Origin: Chlorobiota bacterium | Lineage (GTDB): Bacteria > Bacteroidota > Ignavibacteria > OLB7 | Assembly: GCA_016788565.1 (NCBI GenBank) | Contig: JAEUSP010000135.1 | Span: forward strand, 1-64,000 | Length of the DNA stretch: 64,000 nt | Direction: 5' to 3' | Part shown: positions 42,067 through 50,567 of the stretch, piece after piece | How the letters are laid out: each line of letters begins with the position of its first letter | Numbering within the stretch: the first letter of the stretch is position 1 | Position numbers and translations under genes: made by a program | The notes under the pieces: model-generated | Seen by the model: the letters and a program-made list of their open reading frames with translations, nothing else | Databases searched by the model: none | Told to the model about the DNA's origin: nothing

Positions 42067-42501
42067 ATGCCGCTTCGCTGGTTAGTCATTCTTCACGTTC
42101 TTGGTGCCACAATTTGGGTGGGTGGTCACTTGATTCTTGCAATTCGGTATCTCCCGAAAGCATTGAAAGCAAAGGATATTACTCCAATCGTCAATTTCGA
42201 GCAGCACTACGAAGCATTGGGGATACCGGCATTATTTCTTCAGATCATCACCGGTATCTGGATGGCTTCTGTTTATCAAATCAAATGGTTTTCTTTCGAG
42301 ACCGTGCAGTATTCCATCATCAATATCAAGTTGATTTTATTGATAACCACTCTTCTACTGGCTCTTCATGTTCGCATTTTTATTCTTCCAGAATTATCTC
42401 CAAAAAAATTACCGTTGCTGGCTTTGCATATTGTTCTGGTGACGGTGATTGCTGTGGCAATGCTCTATCTTGGCCTCTCGTTCCGCTTGGGACTGTCTTG
42501 A
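42067..42501 (+). CDS. CopD-like small membrane protein
   Basis: A 144-aa integral membrane protein with four hydrophobic helices. The N-terminal LRWLVILHVLGATIWVGGHLIL and the spacing of H8 and H19 resemble CopD/DUF2269-type proteins that bind heme or copper. A copper or redox role is possible but not demonstrated here. ATG 42067 starts the first membrane helix; an upstream open frame crosses the preceding hairpin and is unlikely to be translated. Its codons are less GC-rich than those of its neighbours. No other copper-resistance gene is next to it. Confidence 0.72.
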   Translation: MPLRWLVILHVLGATIWVGGHLILAIRYLPKALKAKDITPIVNFEQHYEALGIPALFLQIITGIWMASVYQIKWFSFETVQYSIINIKLILLITTLLLALHVRIFILPELSPKKLPLLALHIVLVTVIAVAMLYLGLSFRLGLS

Positions 42502-42622
42502 AAAAAAATGAGTGAAAGATGAATTTCTGACTTCATCCGAAATTTGCAGCGGTGAACTAATTGCTGATTTTCTGCTTCATCCGAAAAAATAAACAGGTTT
42601 TCATAACCACGGATTGATCAGT

Positions 42623-43261
42623 ATGCTCGAGGTCTATTGGGGGTGCTTGGTTGGGGGAATGCTTTTCTCGGTGGTTTCGCTGTTGGGCATTCGTGGCGGG
42701 CATGGCGGGCACGCGCTGAAAGGTGCTTCTGCGCTGAAAGGCGTTCACACGCTGAAAGGGGCGCATCATCTGCTTTCGCACGGGGTGCACCACGGGGTAG
42801 CTCATGCTGGCGGCCATGCTCATCACGGCCATGCTCACCACACATCGTTCCTGAACCCGACTACGCTTATCCCTGGAATTGCGGCGTTTGGTGGCGGTGG
42901 AATTTTGCTGGCCACGTACACCACGCTAACCGTTGGCCCACAAATCACGTTGGCGGTATGCGCTGCAATCCTGATGTCGGTGCTGGTCCATTTTCTGTTT
43001 GTCCGCCCGATGGATCGGGCCGAAAGTTCGGTTGCTTTCAGCATCCACGATTGCGTGGGCCACACAGGAATTATCACCGTCCCGGTGCCGGAACATGGGC
43101 ATGGGCAAATCATGCTGAACATGGGGGGAAGCAACACCGTGCAGATTGCTGCCAGCTTCGACCAGTCACCGTTGCCGAAGGCCTCGGAAGCAGTGGTGGT
43201 GGAAGTCCGCGATGGCATTCTGTACGTCGCAAAATTTTCCGAAGAATCATCCGCCAGCTGA
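42623..43261 (+). CDS. NfeD-like membrane protein with histidine-rich loop
   Basis: A 212-aa protein related to the next gene. An N-terminal helix (VYWGCLVGGMLFSVVSLLG) is followed by a loop of residues 27-73 with fifteen histidines, including HAHHGHAHH, and ALKG-like repeats. Two more helices and a C-terminal OB-fold-like domain (VGHTGIITVPVPEHGHGQIML) follow. NfeD partners stabilise or organise flotillins. Its start at ATG 42623 is preferred to the in-frame TTG at 42614. The histidine-rich insertion is missing in the paralogue and could bind metal. It lies upstream of the second NfeD gene and flotillin on the same strand. Confidence 0.82.
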   Translation: MLEVYWGCLVGGMLFSVVSLLGIRGGHGGHALKGASALKGVHTLKGAHHLLSHGVHHGVAHAGGHAHHGHAHHTSFLNPTTLIPGIAAFGGGGILLATYTTLTVGPQITLAVCAAILMSVLVHFLFVRPMDRAESSVAFSIHDCVGHTGIITVPVPEHGHGQIMLNMGGSNTVQIAASFDQSPLPKASEAVVVEVRDGILYVAKFSEESSAS

Positions 43262-43308
43262 CGGCGCAAGCACGATCATCAAACGCCAGCCCCCCTCCGG
43301 AAAAAACT

Positions 43309-43824
43309 ATGCTTGAACTCTATTGGATTTGCCTTGTTGTCGGTGGCCTGTTTGCGCTGGTTACTCTGGTTTTCGGTCAAGCCCTGGACCTTGACGGACT
43401 GCTGGATATTGAAGGGGGCGATTTCCTGAACACAACCACAATCGCTGCCTTCGTTATCTGCTTTGGTGGGGCTGGGGTTTTGCTGGCAACCTATTCCACG
43501 CTTGGCGTGGCGGCGGTGTTGGCCATTGGTGGCGGCGCGGCGTTGGTGGGGGCAACGGCTATCCAATTCTTGTACGTCCGCCCGATGCAGCGGGCCGAGC
43601 GTTCGGTGGCGTTTTCGGTGAAGGAGCTTGTTGGCCAAACTGCCCAGGTCACTATCCCAATTCCAGCCGAGGGTTACGGCGAAGTGATGCTGCAAATTGG
43701 TGGCGGAAATGTCTGCCAAATTGCTCGAAGCGGCGATGGAAATCAAATCCCCACCGGTGCTCGGGTGGTGGTGATTGAATCAGTCCCCGATTCGGTATCG
43801 GTGATTCCGTTCCAAGACTCATAA
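43309..43824 (+). CDS. NfeD-like membrane protein
   Basis: A 171-aa paralogue of the preceding protein. Both begin with MLE-x-YW and share the FVRPMxRAESSVAFS-like pattern (here YVRPMQRAERSVAFSV) before the OB-fold-like C-terminal domain (VGQTAQVTIPIPAEGYGEVML). Three membrane helices precede it. There is no histidine-rich segment. ATG 43309 begins the conserved domain; the longer upstream frame is an antiphase reading through the previous gene. A flotillin gene follows 29 bp downstream. The set probably forms one membrane-microdomain module. Confidence 0.85.
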   Translation: MLELYWICLVVGGLFALVTLVFGQALDLDGLLDIEGGDFLNTTTIAAFVICFGGAGVLLATYSTLGVAAVLAIGGGAALVGATAIQFLYVRPMQRAERSVAFSVKELVGQTAQVTIPIPAEGYGEVMLQIGGGNVCQIARSGDGNQIPTGARVVVIESVPDSVSVIPFQDS

Positions 43825-43853
43825 CTCACACATCTATCCCGGAGAAAACTCAG

Positions 43854-45347
43854 ATGGAACTCCCAATGTACCTTGTCGTTCCGGCAATCGTGGTGGCGGC
43901 GGTGCTGTTTTTGCTGATGGCATTTTCCTCACGCTACAAAACCGTTAGCCCCGACGAAGCCTTGATTGTCACCGGCGCGGCCCTTACCGGAAGCAACGTG
44001 GTGGAGGACGCAAGCGGGCGGAAAATCAAAATTGTTCGTGGCGGCGGCGCGTTCATTTTGCCGGTGTTTCAGCGATTCGAAAAACTCTCATTGCTGACCC
44101 ACAAGCTGGAGATACGAACGCCGGAGGTCGTCTATACTTCGCAAGGTGTCCCGATCCTTGCCGATGGCGTGGCAATCGTGAAAGTTGGAAGCTCGGTGGA
44201 AGATGTTGCCACCGCTGCCGAGCAGTTCCTCACCAAGCCGACCGAGGCCCTAGAGGCCGAAGCGCGCGAAGTGTTGGAAGGGCATTTGCGGGCAATCATG
44301 GGGGCCATGACGGTGGAAGAAGTCTATCGCCACCGCGACAAGTTCGCCCAGGAAATACAAGGCGTTGCGGCGTTGGATCTGAAGAAAATGGGTTTGCAGA
44401 TTGTGGCCTTCACCATCAAAGATGTTCGCGACCCGCACGGCTACTTGGAAGCATTGGGGAAGCCACGCATTGCCGCAGTGAAACGGGAAGCCGAAATCGC
44501 CGAAGCCCAAGCCTACCGCGATGCCCGCGTCCAGAAAGCTGTGGCCGATGAAGAAGCATTGAAAGCTGAACTTCTGCGCGACACCCGCGTTGCCGAAGCC
44601 AACAAGGAGAAGGAGCTTCAGATTGCCACCTTCAAGCGGGAACAGGACACCGCAAAGGCCGAAGCCGACCAGGCCTACTTCATCCAAGAAGCCCGCTCCA
44701 AGCAGGCCGTCACCGAAAACCAGATGCAGGTGGAGCTAACCCGCAAGGAACGTGAGATTGAGCTGGAGGAGAAGGAAATCCGCCGGCGAGCCAACCAGTA
44801 CGATGCCGAAGTGAAAAAGAAAGCCGATGCCGAACGCTACGCCATCGAGCAAAGTGCAGAGGCAACAAAGCTCCGCCAAATGCGCGAAGCCGAAGCCTTG
44901 CAGTACCGGATTGAGGCCGAGGCGCGCGCAAAAGCCGAGCAACAACGGCTTGAAGGTTTGGCGCAAGCCGATGCCGACCGCGCACGCGGAACCGCACAAG
45001 CCGACGTGATCCGGCTGAAAGGTTTGGCCGAAGCCGAAGCCAAGCAAAAATTGGCCGAAGCGTTCGAGAAGTTTGGGCAAGCCGCCGTGCTGGATATTCT
45101 GGTGAGAATGATGCCAGAGCTTGCCGGGCGCATCGCCGAACCGTTAGGCAACATTGACAAGCTGACCGTGGTGGATACCGGCAACGGCGATGGGGCAACC
45201 CGCGTCAGCAACTACGTCACATCGCTGATGTCCACGGCTCCCGAAATGCTGAAAAGCGTTGCGGGGATTGACGTGCAAGAACTGATCCGCCGCTTCACAG
45301 CGCGCGCGGTGGAAGCCGGAAACGGGGAAGAGGTGAAAGAGGCGTGA
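43854..45347 (+). CDS. Flotillin-like SPFH protein (YqiK type)
   Basis: A 497-aa membrane-microdomain scaffold. An N-terminal hydrophobic hairpin (VVPAIVVAAVLFLLMAFSS) anchors an SPFH/PHB domain (about 30-200). A long helical coiled-coil rich in Glu-Ala and Arg (about 205-400) follows, then a C-terminal domain with DKLTVVDTGNG. The coiled-coil includes repeating AEAxA units typical of flotillins. A GGAG sequence nine bases before ATG 43854 may serve as ribosome site. Two NfeD-like genes immediately upstream support the assignment, since NfeD and flotillin genes are commonly adjacent. A strong terminator follows. Confidence 0.93.
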   Translation: MELPMYLVVPAIVVAAVLFLLMAFSSRYKTVSPDEALIVTGAALTGSNVVEDASGRKIKIVRGGGAFILPVFQRFEKLSLLTHKLEIRTPEVVYTSQGVPILADGVAIVKVGSSVEDVATAAEQFLTKPTEALEAEAREVLEGHLRAIMGAMTVEEVYRHRDKFAQEIQGVAALDLKKMGLQIVAFTIKDVRDPHGYLEALGKPRIAAVKREAEIAEAQAYRDARVQKAVADEEALKAELLRDTRVAEANKEKELQIATFKREQDTAKAEADQAYFIQEARSKQAVTENQMQVELTRKEREIELEEKEIRRRANQYDAEVKKKADAERYAIEQSAEATKLRQMREAEALQYRIEAEARAKAEQQRLEGLAQADADRARGTAQADVIRLKGLAEAEAKQKLAEAFEKFGQAAVLDILVRMMPELAGRIAEPLGNIDKLTVVDTGNGDGATRVSNYVTSLMSTAPEMLKSVAGIDVQELIRRFTARAVEAGNGEEVKEA

Positions 45348-45389
45348 GAGAGAAAAAATGAGTTGAAAAACTCAGTCGCAAGCGTTCAT

Positions 45390-45427
45390 CATTTGGGCCA
45401 GAATATTTTTCTGGCCCAAATGTTTTT
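45390..45427 (+). terminator. Rho-independent terminator after the flotillin gene
   Basis: CATTTGGGCCAGAA and TTCTGGCCCAAATG form a perfect 14-bp stem with a 5-nt loop, followed by TTTTT. It ends the NfeD-flotillin transcription unit. Confidence 0.9.
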
Positions 45428-45505
45428 GGCTCATCTATAAGTGAGCAAGCAAAAGAAGTAGAGTGTGTAGCTGATATCAGGATTGCACTGGCCTCTCTTC
45501 TTCCC

Positions 45506-45596
45506 CCGGCTCTGTGTCCTCTGTGTCTCTGTGGTTTTTCCTCTTCAGAAGCGAAGAAGAAAATGAACCACAGAGACACAGAGAGCACAGAGGGAA
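45506..45596. repeat. CACAGAG-type inverted repeat
   Basis: The left arm contains CCTCTGTGTCTCTGTGG and the right arm CCACAGAGACACAGAGAG, giving a large stem with a purine-rich loop including GAAGCGAAGAAGAAAATG. Related single sequence occurs at 32053. Together with the terminator it accounts for the 360-bp gap before the beta-lactamase gene; the remainder is purine-rich and unassigned. Confidence 0.85.
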
Positions 45597-45707
45597 GAAA
45601 GAGAGGGGAAGAAAAAGAGGGGAGGAAAGGGAGATGGAGGATCGCTGCACGCTAACAATAGTCGCCTCATATTTTTTCCAAGAATAACCTCCAACAAAAC
45701 AAACACC

Positions 45708-46598
45708 ATGCGGTTTTCCATTTTTCTGGTTGCGGCATTTGCGGGGTTGCTGGCTTGCGATCGGCAGCCAGCCCCCGGCGTTCCCGCTTTGCGTGATTCG
45801 GCGGCAACAGCAGTTCAGGCGATTGATTCCGGAGTCAGCAACGCCGCCCCTGTGGAAATTGAACGCCCTGAGTTGGCGCGGTATTTCCAGCAAGTTGCTG
45901 CCGATTCTGGTGCGTTCGTGCTGCTTGATCTTTCAGCAAACCAGATCATCCGTTGCAACCCAATCCGCTGCGCCACCGGTTTTTTGCCAGCCTCCACGTT
46001 CAAAATTTTCAACGCATTAGTGGGGTTTGAAACTGGCGTTGCCCCCGACACTAATTTCACGCTGCAATGGGATAGCGTTCGGCGTTCCATCCCAAATTGG
46101 AACCACGACCAAAACATTGCCGAGGCGTTCCGCAACTCCACCGTGTGGTTTTATCAGGAGCTTGCGCGGCGCATTGGCCAACAGCGGATGCAGGAGTGGG
46201 TATCGCGCGAAGGCTACGGGAATCGGAACATTAACGGGGGGATAGATCAGTTCTGGTTGACGGGTGAGCTACGCATTTCCCCCAACCAGCAAGTGGAGTT
46301 TTTGCGGCGATTATTTCAGGGGAACCTCAGCTTCTCCAAACGGACAACAGAGATGGTACAACAGATGATGCTGCGGCGCGACACGTTGGGGTATCGCCTG
46401 CGGGCAAAGACTGGTTGGGGGAGGATGGGCGACCGGCAAATCGGCTGGATTGTTGGCTGGATTGAGCGGCCGCAAGGGGCTGCAATGTTTGCGCTGAATC
46501 TTGAAAGCCGCGACCCCAACTACCCAATGGTGAAAGCACGGATGGAGGTTCTGAACGGCATCCTGAAAGAAGTAGCGATCCTCCCAAAAGCGTGGTGA
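45708..46598 (+). CDS. Class D (OXA-type) beta-lactamase, lipoprotein
   Basis: A 296-aa serine beta-lactamase. The signal peptide ends AGLLAC, a lipobox, so it is probably lipid-anchored. Class D motifs are complete: S96-T-F-K99, S144-T-V146, Y170-G-N172, K234-T-G236 and a WxxG tract (FWLTGELRIS). The lysine of STFK is the carbamylated base in this class. Homologues act in the periplasm against beta-lactams. An extra segment of about 30 residues precedes the catalytic domain. The GC content and codons look native rather than plasmid-derived. No integron features are evident. The xerD gene downstream is convergent. Confidence 0.93.
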   Translation: MRFSIFLVAAFAGLLACDRQPAPGVPALRDSAATAVQAIDSGVSNAAPVEIERPELARYFQQVAADSGAFVLLDLSANQIIRCNPIRCATGFLPASTFKIFNALVGFETGVAPDTNFTLQWDSVRRSIPNWNHDQNIAEAFRNSTVWFYQELARRIGQQRMQEWVSREGYGNRNINGGIDQFWLTGELRISPNQQVEFLRRLFQGNLSFSKRTTEMVQQMMLRRDTLGYRLRAKTGWGRMGDRQIGWIVGWIERPQGAAMFALNLESRDPNYPMVKARMEVLNGILKEVAILPKAW

Positions 46599-46656
46599 TG
46601 TTCGCAGGCATTCGCTGATCCCGCCGCTAACTTCCATTCGACATTCGACATCCCCC

Positions 46657-47586
46657 TCACCCCCGCGGGTGGAACGTCCGGTGGACTTCGCGCAGATATT
46701 CGCGATCAACGTGGGTGTAAATCTGGGTGGTGACGATGTGCTGGTGGCCTAACATCTCCTGCACCGCACGCAAATCGGCTCCCCCTTCCAGCAGGTGTGT
46801 TGCAAACGAATGCCGAAACGTGTGGGGGTGAACATCCGCTTCCACCTTTGCCAGCGCGGCATATTTTTTTGCCATCACCCAGATTGCATTTCGGCTAAGT
46901 GGACCCCCGCGTGAGTTCAGAAACAGCACGTCGTTCGTGCTGCGTCCGGGTTGGATTAGTTGGGTGCGGGCAACGGCGCGGTAGCGGGTAATCCATTCTT
47001 GTGCGGGGCGGCCAATCGGGGCCAGCCGCTCCTTGTTCCCCTTGCCAATAATCCGCACCAGCGAATGCTGGAACAGCAGCTGCGAAATCGTCAGGGTGCG
47101 AAGCTCGCTTACCCGCATTCCGGTGGCGTACAGCGTCTCCAGAATTGCACGGTCGCGAACCCCGTAGGGGATGCCCGATTCGGTTACGTCGGGGGCGTTC
47201 AGGATGGCCTCCACTTGTGGCAGCGAAAGCACATCGGGAAGGCTGCGGCGTTTTTTCGGTTGGGCGATCATCTCCGAGGCATCGCTTTTTACCTCCTCCT
47301 CGGTCATCGCAAATTTATGCAGCCCCCGAATCGCCGAGATTGCACGCGCCACCGATGTTGGCGCAAGCCCAGTTCCCACAAGCTGTGCAACGTGGTTTCG
47401 GATATGCGCGCTTTGTGCTTCGGCAAGTTTGTTCACGCCAAGCCCGGTAAGCTGTTGCAGGTATCGCCGCACGTCGCGCTTGTAGGCCGCCAACGTGTGT
47501 TCCGATGACCCTTTCTCCAGCAACAGAAACTCCTCGTAGCGTTCCAGCAAAAGCTCTAACGGGCGGCTGATTGCTTGTTGGTTCAT
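46657..47586 (-). CDS. xerD: Tyrosine recombinase XerC/XerD
   Basis: A 309-aa site-specific recombinase of the Xer type, resolving chromosome dimers at dif during division. Catalytic residues are all present: R158, K182, H255, R258, H281 and Y290 (nucleophile). The N-terminal SAM-like domain (ELLLERYEEFLLLEKG) is normal. ATG 47586 is selected just downstream of the nth stop codon; an open frame through nth is not plausible. The stop codon is followed directly by five G and an ATGTCGAATG repeat. It could be either of XerC/XerD; XerD-like sequence is slightly favoured. The nearby OXA gene is not evidence for an integron. Confidence 0.95.
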   Translation of the reverse strand: MNQQAISRPLELLLERYEEFLLLEKGSSEHTLAAYKRDVRRYLQQLTGLGVNKLAEAQSAHIRNHVAQLVGTGLAPTSVARAISAIRGLHKFAMTEEEVKSDASEMIAQPKKRRSLPDVLSLPQVEAILNAPDVTESGIPYGVRDRAILETLYATGMRVSELRTLTISQLLFQHSLVRIIGKGNKERLAPIGRPAQEWITRYRAVARTQLIQPGRSTNDVLFLNSRGGPLSRNAIWVMAKKYAALAKVEADVHPHTFRHSFATHLLEGGADLRAVQEMLGHQHIVTTQIYTHVDREYLREVHRTFHPRG

Positions 47587-47591
47587 CACCA

Positions 47592-48239
47592 TCATAATGA
47601 TCTTGAAGGGCAAAACTGGCTCACCGGGCAAGCCGAACAATTTGGGCGGCGGGCAATGCAGATTGCGCGGCCATGCTCGGCAATCAGGTGGCTGAACCTT
47701 ACCCATTTTCCCCGATCAATCACCTTCATCAACTGCGCCTCAATTTTTTCTGGATCATCGGAATCGGCCAGCCGCAGCAGGTTGCTGATCCGCTTGACGT
47801 GAGTATCCACCACCACGCCGGGGGTGCCGAAGCAATGCCCCAACAGAACGTTCGCTGTCTTCCGGCCAACGCCGGGAAGCCGCAGTAATTCTTCCATTGT
47901 GCCGGGCACTTCGCCGCCGAATTCTTCGGCCAATATCCCGCACGCATTGCGGATGGAGCGGGCCTTGTTTCGGTAAAATCCTGTGCTGAAAATTGCTTGC
48001 TCCAGCTCTTCAATCGGCGCATCCAGAAACGCTTGCGGCGTGGGGAATTTCTGGAACAACGCGGGTGTCACCATGTTCACACGGGCATCGGTGCACTGCG
48101 CCGAAAGGATGGTGGCAATCAATAATTGAAACGGCGTTTGGTAGTGCAACGCAATCTCGGCACCGGGGTGCTCCCGCTCAAGAATATCCACAATGTGGGC
48201 GGCGCGCTTGCGCTTGCTTTGCAACGATTCGGCTGGCAT
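47592..48239 (-). CDS. nth: Endonuclease III (DNA glycosylase/AP lyase)
   Basis: A 215-aa base-excision repair enzyme removing oxidised pyrimidines. A helix-hairpin-helix motif (LPGVGRKTANVLLGHCFG) is followed by the catalytic aspartate in VVVDTHVKR. A [4Fe-4S] cluster is ligated by C194, C201, C204 and C210 (C-x6-C-x2-C-x5-C). Length is standard. It lies 5 bp upstream of xerD on the same strand, so they are probably co-transcribed. The stop codon is TGA at 47592-47594. Confidence 0.97.
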   Translation of the reverse strand: MPAESLQSKRKRAAHIVDILEREHPGAEIALHYQTPFQLLIATILSAQCTDARVNMVTPALFQKFPTPQAFLDAPIEELEQAIFSTGFYRNKARSIRNACGILAEEFGGEVPGTMEELLRLPGVGRKTANVLLGHCFGTPGVVVDTHVKRISNLLRLADSDDPEKIEAQLMKVIDRGKWVRFSHLIAEHGRAICIARRPNCSACPVSQFCPSRSL

Positions 48240-48348
48240 GGAAGAGGGGGGAGTTAATGGATAATTGAGGATTTTTATTTGGTGGTTGTTTACGCCAAAT
48301 AAAGTGATTTGCGAAAATCAGGGGATCGTTCTCTCAAACTCAGGCCTC

Positions 48349-48479
48349 GTCATCGCCCCGACGGGTCGGGGTCTGCGACAAGGAGCGATCAGCGACGTGG
48401 CGATTCCGCGTGTGGCAGTGTGCCCGATGTCCTCTCAGCCACACGCGAGATCGCTTCGTCGAAGACTCCTCGCGATGAC
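48349..48479 (-). repeat. Inverted copy of the long palindromic repeat
   Basis: Between nth and malQ, 131 bp match the units at 26473-27310 in opposite orientation. The end reads AGACTCCTCGCGATGAC and the other end GTCATCGCCCCGACGGGTCGG, with the same arms but a different core. It shows the element is dispersed, not only arrayed. The rest of the gap 48240-48530 contains no gene or clear signal. Confidence 0.85.
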
Positions 48480-48530
48480 GAAGGGGTGATATCGTTTCAG
48501 TGAACGCATTCTGACGATAGCAACCCACGT

Positions 48531-50018
48531 TCATTGGGGCGCAAGCCTTCCGAAGGTTTCGGTTAGCTCGCGCAGCCGCTCGGCGATGTGTGGGGTCAGG
48601 GCATTCGGTTCCATCCGCCAATTCCAGTTTCCATCTTGGCTTCCGGGGATGTTCATTCTGCCGTCGGAATCAAGCTCCAGCAAATCCTGCACCGGAAAGA
48701 TTGCGGTGTTGGCAATGGAGGCGAATGCCAGCCGAATCAGGTCCCAGCCGATATGGTCGCCGCGATGACCCAGATAGTGCTGGGCAAACCGTTTTGATTT
48801 CCGCTCCAGCGCCGCCCACCAGCCGTGGGCTGTGTCGTTGTCGTGGGTTCCGGTGTAGGCCACGCAGTTCGGCGTGGTGAAATTGTGAGGAAGGTATTGG
48901 TTGCCGGAATCGCTGAACGCAAACTGCATCACCTTCATCCCGGGAAGCTGGAAGCGGTCGCGCAGGGCCTCCACTTCGGGGGTAATCAGCCCTAAATCTT
49001 CGGCGATAATTGCGGGATGCCCAAAGGCTTTTTGCAACGCCCGGAACAACGCCGCGCCGGGGCCGGGAACCCACCGCCCGTTGATTGCTGTCGCCTCGGT
49101 TGCGGGTATTTCCCAGTATGCTTGGAACCCCCGGAAGTGGTCAATCCGGACAACATCGTACAGCCCGAACGCGGCGCGCAGGCGTTCTATCCACCAGCCG
49201 TAGCCTTCCTGTTTCATCCGCTCCCAGCGGTACAGCGGGTTCCCCCAGCGTTGCCCTGTGGTGCTGAAGTAATCGGGGGGAACGCCAGCAATCACGGTTG
49301 GCGCGCCAGCCTCATCCAGCGTGAACAACCGCTGGTTGGCCCAGACATCGGCGCTGTTGTGATCAACAAAAATTGGAAGGTCGCCAATCAGCCCAATGCC
49401 CCGCGCGGTGGCTTCGGCACGCAATGCCGCAAACTGGCGGAAGAAAAGGTACTGCAAGAAGGTGTGGTAGCCGACCTGTTGCCGCAGCTGTTTTTTTGCG
49501 GCTGCAATCGCGGCGGGTTGGCGGCGTGCAATGCCTGGTTCCCAGCTGTTCCACGGCTGGCCTTTGTGCTGATCGAACAGCGCGGCAAACAGCGCGTAGT
49601 CATCCAGCCAAAAAGCGTTCCGCTGGGCGAACTCCTCCAGGTCACTTCCCGCGCGGAATTTCTGGTAGGCCGCATGGAACAACGCGCCCCACTGCTTGCT
49701 CACCTCCTGGAAATTCACCCGACCAACCGGAGTTTCGGGAATGGAGTCAAGAAGCGATTGCGGCAAATATCCTTCGCTGGCCATCCATTCGGGGCTAATC
49801 AGCAGCGGGTTGCCGGCAAACGCCGAAAGGGATTGATAGGGGGAGTTGGTGTATCCCGGCGGGGTCAGCGGAAGCATCTGCCACAGCGATTGCCCCGCGG
49901 CCGCAAGGAAGTCAAGAAAGCTGGTGGATTCCGGGCCGAAGCCGCCAATGCCGTACCGCCCGGGAAGCGAGCTTGGATGGAGTAAAATTCCGCTGGAGCG
50001 TTGGGTAAGAATTGCCAC
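48531..50018 (-). CDS. malQ: 4-alpha-glucanotransferase (MalQ)
   Basis: A 495-aa GH77 amylomaltase that transfers alpha-1,4-glucan chains, acting on maltodextrins or glycogen in the cytoplasm. The N-terminus RSSGILLHPSSLPGRYGIGG, GDLPIFVDHNSADVW, the nucleophile region VRIDHFRGFQAYWEIP, the acid/base EDLG and GTHDNDTAHGWW are all normal. GTG 50018 avoids overlap with the DinB gene, with TTG 50027 as an alternative. No other starch or glycogen genes are near. Whether it acts in glycogen breakdown or maltose use cannot be decided here. Confidence 0.94.
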   Translation of the reverse strand: MAILTQRSSGILLHPSSLPGRYGIGGFGPESTSFLDFLAAAGQSLWQMLPLTPPGYTNSPYQSLSAFAGNPLLISPEWMASEGYLPQSLLDSIPETPVGRVNFQEVSKQWGALFHAAYQKFRAGSDLEEFAQRNAFWLDDYALFAALFDQHKGQPWNSWEPGIARRQPAAIAAAKKQLRQQVGYHTFLQYLFFRQFAALRAEATARGIGLIGDLPIFVDHNSADVWANQRLFTLDEAGAPTVIAGVPPDYFSTTGQRWGNPLYRWERMKQEGYGWWIERLRAAFGLYDVVRIDHFRGFQAYWEIPATEATAINGRWVPGPGAALFRALQKAFGHPAIIAEDLGLITPEVEALRDRFQLPGMKVMQFAFSDSGNQYLPHNFTTPNCVAYTGTHDNDTAHGWWAALERKSKRFAQHYLGHRGDHIGWDLIRLAFASIANTAIFPVQDLLELDSDGRMNIPGSQDGNWNWRMEPNALTPHIAERLRELTETFGRLAPQ

Positions 50019-50019
50019 G

Positions 50020-50502
50020 TTAATCAAGTGCTCCGGTTCGTGCGGCTTGGATGAAATCGGTGTAGGCCGGTGTGTGCCCGGCTTGCTTCAGCAGAACGTT
50101 TATTTGCCCGCGATGATACGCCGCGTGAGCAATCAAGTGAGTAAGAATATCCCCCACACTGCTGGTGAATCCTTCCCCCTTGCTGTTGATGTAGATCACC
50201 GGTTGCGCCAACGTTTCGGTGGAAAGGGGTGCAAGAAATTCTTCCCACAATGCTTCCGATTTCTGAAGCTCGGCGCGGCACTGCTGCAAAGTGAATGTTG
50301 GCCACACTGGCATCGGAAGCTCGGTCTGCTGGATGCGCGCCAGCCAAAGCCGTTGCGCGGCAACGATGTGGTTCATCAGCGCAAGCGCACGTTCGGGGAT
50401 TCCGTCGGGGATGCTGGCGGCATCACCCAGGGATTCCGCCGTTGCGCGGTTTGCCCACCATTCATACTGGAAGGTGCGGCGGATGTGAGCGGGTAGATTC
50501 AT
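50020..50502 (-). CDS. DinB-like four-helix-bundle protein
   Basis: A 160-aa protein of the DinB/YfiT-like superfamily of metal-binding four-helix bundles. It has the pattern WANRATAESL in the first helix, a central MNHIVAAQRLW and the C-terminal HLIAHAAYHRGQINVLL; the three histidines likely bind metal. Some members are thiol transferases, but this one cannot be assigned. ATG 50502 opens the conserved domain. The stop is one base before the malQ GTG start, so both probably share a transcript. Confidence 0.85.
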   Translation of the reverse strand: MNLPAHIRRTFQYEWWANRATAESLGDAASIPDGIPERALALMNHIVAAQRLWLARIQQTELPMPVWPTFTLQQCRAELQKSEALWEEFLAPLSTETLAQPVIYINSKGEGFTSSVGDILTHLIAHAAYHRGQINVLLKQAGHTPAYTDFIQAARTGALD

Positions 50503-50567
50503 TGAGGATAGAGTAAAAATCGGGGATTGTGTTGGCAATGGCTCCGTTGGCCATTCCATCATCTCTG

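Noticed and set aside
45708-47586. Integron or mobile resistance cassette formed by the OXA gene and the tyrosine recombinase
   Set aside because: The recombinase is a Xer-type protein lacking any visible integron-integrase insertion, it points towards the OXA gene, and no attC-like site is seen.
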